In this document: positions 5,013 to 6,090 of the stretch, in pieces
How the letters are laid out: every line of letters starts with the position of its first letter
Numbering within the stretch: the stretch's first letter is position 1
Assembly (NCBI GenBank): GCA_964487415.1
Contig: CAZAPQ010000066.1
Span: forward strand, 1 to 6,090
DNA length: 6,090 nt
Direction: 5' to 3'
DNA from: DRVV01 sp964487415
GTDB taxonomy: Archaea > Thermoproteota > Bathyarchaeia > Bathyarchaeales > Bathycorpusculaceae
The notes under the pieces: generated by a model
What the model was told of the DNA's origin: nothing
The model's input: the letters and a program-made list of their open reading frames with translations, nothing else
Database searches by the model: none
Program-made: the position numbers and the translations under genes

Positions 5013-5438
5013 TTATGCTGCCTGAAAAGGATATTTATAATTAAGGCAGGCCTGAAGAGCTGACTTCAAAACCCATAAACGAGTGGGCCCGGCCGGACTT
5101 GAACCGGCGACCAACAGGTTATGAGCCTGTCGCTCTAACCTAGCTGAGCTACGGGCCCGACTTTCTTTCTGAAAAGAAAGTCGATTAAGAAATTTAGAGC
5201 TTTCGGTTTGAAGTGTTTCACAGTCTTGAGCTTCCATGTAGGTTAGAATGGAGCTTAAGGCTTCCTCACAAATCCGTGAGAGGTTTAAACCGTGTTTTTT
5301 GGCTTTCAGCACTAGGGTTTTAGGCAGGTAAAGGCCTACGGTTGTTTTGGCTTCTGTTTGCCTGTGGGATTTTCCTCGAGGAAACCTGCTTAGACTCCTC
5401 GAGGAAGCGGAATTCAAGCTCAATCCCTCTTTACTCAC
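5013..5438 (-). CDS. Ribbon-helix-helix DNA-binding protein whose ORF runs through the tRNA gene
   Basis: The GTG at 5438 is preceded by GGAGG (5450-5446) at 7 nt, a strong start. Residues 31-66 look like a ribbon-helix-helix domain: strand KTTVGLYLP, helix 1 TLVLKAKKHG, and helix 2 LNLSRICEEALSSIL. Residues 1-30 are Ser/Arg-rich and basic. From about residue 94 to 119 the codons are those of the overlapping same-strand tRNA gene, giving the low-complexity SRARSSARLERQ and VAGSSPAGPTR; residues 86-94 are encoded by the hairpin before it. The ORF ends at 5013 with 141 residues. RHH proteins of this kind are autoregulated repressors or antitoxins, often from plasmids and viruses. Only the first 75-85 residues look like evolved protein, so the original stop was probably lost by recombination beside the tRNA. 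Whether the long form is made is unknown. Confidence 0.55.
   Translation of the reverse strand: MSKEGLSLNSASSRSLSRFPRGKSHRQTEAKTTVGLYLPKTLVLKAKKHGLNLSRICEEALSSILTYMEAQDCETLQTESSKFLNRLSFQKESRARSSARLERQAHNLLVAGSSPAGPTRLWVLKSALQACLNYKYPFQAA
5084..5158 (-). tRNA. tRNA with anticodon CAT (elongator Met, or Ile2)
   Basis: Read on the minus strand, the acceptor arm GGGCCCG pairs perfectly with CGGGCCC. It has a TAGCTCAGCTAGG D arm, an anticodon arm ACAGG-CTCATAA-CCTGT, variable loop TGGTC, and T arm GCCGG-TTCAAGT-CCGGC. The discriminator base is A, and CCA is not encoded, as usual in archaea. No intron is present. The first pair is G-C and the anticodon stem lacks three consecutive G-C pairs next to the loop, so it is not the initiator. 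CAT can be elongator Met, or the Ile tRNA whose C34 is modified to agmatidine; the sequence alone does not settle this. An AT-rich stretch (TAAATTTCTTAATC, 5197-5184) lies at promoter distance upstream. The gene is fully overlapped by the RHH reading frame. Confidence 0.95.
5159..5182. repeat. Perfect 10-bp inverted repeat abutting the 5' end of the tRNA
   Basis: GACTTTCTTT (5159-5168) and AAAGAAAGTC (5173-5182) are exact reverse complements around a CTGA loop, and the repeat touches the first base of the mature tRNA with no gap. In the tRNA transcript it would form a hairpin in the 5' leader or a palindromic site in the DNA. It also lies inside the RHH reading frame. Function unknown; possible roles are a recombination scar, a leader processing element or a protein-binding site. 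Confidence 0.55.
5371..5384. repeat. 14-bp perfect palindrome centred on CTCGAG, in the RHH coding region
   Basis: TTTCCTCGAGGAAA is its own reverse complement. It is the longest of three CTCGAG-centred palindromes in 190 bp and lies within the N-terminal codons of the RHH gene. Candidate autoregulatory site. Confidence 0.5.
5396..5405. repeat. 10-bp palindrome centred on CTCGAG, second copy
   Basis: TCCTCGAGGA is a perfect palindrome whose centre is 23 bp from that of the 5371-5384 palindrome, about two helical turns, so dimers bound to both would lie on nearly the same face of the DNA. Confidence 0.5.
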
Positions 5439-5461
5439 GCCAACGCCTCCTTATTTTGATT

Positions 5462-5670
5462 CTATCTCTTTTTGCGATTTGCTTTAAAAACCAATTCTAA
5501 TCTTTTTTGTAAAGTTTTTATGTCTTCCTCTAGAAGTGTTATTACATCCTTCTCGAGAAGAATTTCTCTCCCTTCTTTTCCTCTTTCTCTTTTTCTTTAA
5601 GAAACTTCCTTAATCACTTCTTGTTCACAGGATCCTTTGATCTTAACATGCTGCGAATGTTAGGATACAT
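5462..5670 (-). pseudogene. Decayed small coiled-coil gene upstream of the RHH gene
   Basis: Three minus-strand pieces look like one broken gene. ATG 5670 opens MYPNIRSMLRSKDPVNKK and stops at TGA 5616-5614. The same frame continues as LRKFLKEKEKEEKKG. A frame change then leads into GREILLEKDVITLLEEDI and on to a TAG at 5464-5462. The last piece has heptad-like Leu/Ile spacing with alternating Glu and Lys, as in coiled coils, but no start codon of its own. One stop and one frameshift would have to be repaired to join the pieces. It ends 23 bp before the RHH start, so it was probably the first gene of that operon. I do not recognise the family. The polypurine bias of the strand could mimic a Lys/Glu-rich protein, which limits confidence. 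Confidence 0.35.
5549..5560. repeat. 12-bp palindrome centred on CTCGAG, third copy
   Basis: CTTCTCGAGAAG is a perfect palindrome about 110 bp upstream of the RHH start on the minus strand. Its CTCGAG is in a different codon phase from the other two copies, which points to constraint on the DNA rather than on a shared peptide. Confidence 0.45.
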
Positions 5671-5687
5671 GCTGCGAATGTTAGGAT
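5646..5687. repeat. Two perfect tandem copies of a 21-bp unit in the divergent promoter region
   Basis: Units at 5646-5666 and 5667-5687 are identical (start ACATGCTGCG, end TGTTAGGAT). At 21 bp each, both copies present the same DNA face. The first copy also forms an inverted repeat with the bases before it: ATCTTAACAT (5640-5649) and ATGTTAGGAT (5657-5666) pair with one T-G mismatch. The repeats end 23 bp before the TATA-like box at 5711, where a regulator could act. On the minus strand the unit equals seven codons (YPNIRSM) in the frame of the decayed gene, so a coding duplication is the other explanation. Confidence 0.7.
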
Positions 5688-5710
5688 ACGCACATCTCTA
5701 AACTCATCTC

Positions 5711-5717
5711 TTTATAT
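5711..5717 (+). promoter_or_regulatory. TATA-like box of the plus-strand RHH gene
   Basis: TTTATAT, centred near 5714, predicts a start near 5741, giving a leader of about 20 nt that includes the GAGGCGAT ribosome site (5750-5757). Its complement ATATAAA could serve the minus strand too, toward the ATG at 5670. Confidence 0.45.
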
Positions 5718-5761
5718 CATGCTCATTTAAACTTTTACATGAAAATAAAGAGGCGATAAAT

Positions 5762-5932
5762 TTGAAAGAAGCCGGAATTAGAAGAACTATGTGGCTTCCC
5801 AAAGAATTAGACGAAAAAGCCGAGGAAATACGCAAAAAGCTGGGCTTAGGGCGGAGCGGATTCTACCGTTTTGCAATTGTAGAATTACTCAAAGACATGA
5901 TTAACAAAAACCCAGAGAAAAGCCCAACATAA
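5762..5932 (+). CDS. Small ribbon-helix-helix (MetJ/Arc-type) DNA-binding protein
   Basis: A TTG at 5762, preceded by GAGGCGAT (5750-5757; one mismatch to GAGGTGAT), gives 56 residues. No other in-frame ATG, GTG or TTG lies upstream, and ATG 5789 would remove the DNA-binding strand. The pattern fits the ribbon-helix-helix fold: strand GIRRTMWLP (5-13), helix 1 KELDEKAEEIRKKLG (14-28), turn LGRSG, and helix 2 FYRFAIVELLKDM (34-46). Such proteins bind DNA as dimers through the strand and commonly act as repressors in plasmids, viruses and toxin-antitoxin pairs. The tandem 21-bp repeat upstream is a possible target. It is followed after 22 bp by a second plus-strand gene, probably in the same transcript. 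No toxin-like partner is visible in the window. Confidence 0.75.
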   Translation: MKEAGIRRTMWLPKELDEKAEEIRKKLGLGRSGFYRFAIVELLKDMINKNPEKSPT

Positions 5933-5954
5933 AAGTTTAAACAAAAGTGGAAAA

Positions 5955-6090
5955 ATGGAAGCCCCAAAGCAAAAAATAAACAAATCTAAGGATAAAAGCA
6001 TTACTCTCATAGGCAAATGCGGAAAATGTGGAAAAAGCTTCGAAGCTGAGGCTGTTCTGCCCTTAATCCGCTATTTTGACATGGAAGGAA
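5955..6090 (+). CDS. N-terminal part of an unrecognised CxxC (zinc-binding) protein, cut by window edge
   Basis: From ATG 5955 the frame stays open to the last base, giving 45 residues. The start is very Lys-rich (KQKINKSKDKS, residues 5-15), then GKCGKCGKSFEAEAV places C22 and C25 in a CxxC knuckle typical of zinc ribbons or rubredoxin-like folds. The partner ligands would lie beyond the window. The ribosome site is weak (GTGG). The gene lies 22 bp after the RHH gene with no well-placed TATA box between, so the two are likely co-transcribed. Small Lys-rich zinc proteins next to RHH regulators are common in archaeal mobile elements. The full length and function are not known here. Confidence 0.6.
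   Translation, partial: MEAPKQKINKSKDKSITLIGKCGKCGKSFEAEAVLPLIRYFDMEG

Larger units (their letters stand above)
5439..5761. other. 323-bp region between divergent RHH genes
   Basis: It contains the decayed coiled-coil gene, one CTCGAG palindrome, the tandem 21-bp repeat, a strongly pyrimidine-rich plus strand (5555-5610) and promoter boxes for both directions. On the minus strand, TTTTTAAAG (5491-5483) could serve the RHH gene at 5438. No intact gene of its own is visible. Confidence 0.6.

Noticed and set aside
5084..5158. tRNA as initiator Met
   Set aside because: Archaeal initiators have an A1-U72 pair and three G-C pairs at the base of the anticodon stem; neither is present.
5084..5438. 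SSV-type integrase fragment overlapping the tRNA
   Set aside because: The overlap with a tRNA recalls split integrase genes, but the N-terminal part reads as a ribbon-helix-helix domain, no tyrosine recombinase motif is visible, and no second copy of the tRNA 3' half is in the window.
5555..5610. Pyrimidine-rich tract as a replication origin or DNA-structure element
   Set aside because: There are no origin recognition boxes or iterons beyond two repeat units, and the Lys/Glu codons of the decayed gene explain the bias well enough.
5646..5687. CRISPR array or iteron origin
   Set aside because: Only two units exist, directly abutting without spacers.
5739..5759. ATG at 5739 opening a six-codon leader (MKIKRR) before the RHH gene
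   Set aside because: It is only six codons, starts upstream of or at the predicted transcript start, and its stop merely overlaps the ribosome site; too little to support.

Overview
This window looks archaeal. TATA-like boxes lie about 26-28 bp upstream of predicted transcript starts, ribosome binding sites resemble GGAGGTGAT, and the single tRNA gene does not encode its CCA end. It also carries a tungsten-type aldehyde:ferredoxin oxidoreductase (AOR) operon. The moderate GC content and gene style would fit an uncultured anaerobic Thermoproteota lineage such as Bathyarchaeia, but that assignment is an inference.

Positions 1-2618 hold the end of an unrecognised plus-strand gene, then a convergent two-gene minus-strand operon: an AOR-family oxidoreductase followed, 12 nt later, by a four-cluster ferredoxin-like electron-transfer subunit. 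Across a divergent promoter region (2619-2780) lies a plus-strand MoaD/ThiS-type sulfur carrier. MoaD proteins donate the dithiolene sulfur of the pyranopterin cofactor that AOR needs, so enzyme, electron acceptor and cofactor supply sit together. A 31-codon ORF with a CxxC/HxH motif is correctly placed for leaderless expression and overlaps the moaD start.

Positions 3163-4977 hold an M24 Xaa-Pro dipeptidase with all five metal ligands and a short flavodoxin. Between them lies a perfect 15-bp-stem hairpin, with a TATA-like box placed so that transcription would start at its first base. It is a candidate small RNA or structured leader.

Positions 4978-6090 change character. A minus-strand tRNA with anticodon CAT is entirely overlapped, in the same orientation, by an ORF whose N-terminal half is a ribbon-helix-helix (RHH) protein. 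Upstream of that ORF are the remains of a decayed coiled-coil gene, a 21-bp tandem duplication and three palindromes centred on CTCGAG. A divergent plus-strand unit encodes a second, 56-aa RHH protein and the start of a CxxC protein that runs off the window. This end resembles the edge of an accessory or integrated-element region next to a tRNA, but no integrase or second attachment site is visible.

No CRISPR array, rRNA or insertion sequence was found. The most novel candidates are the hairpin RNA, the CxxC/HxH micro-ORF upstream of moaD, and the RHH/tRNA overlap with its palindromes.
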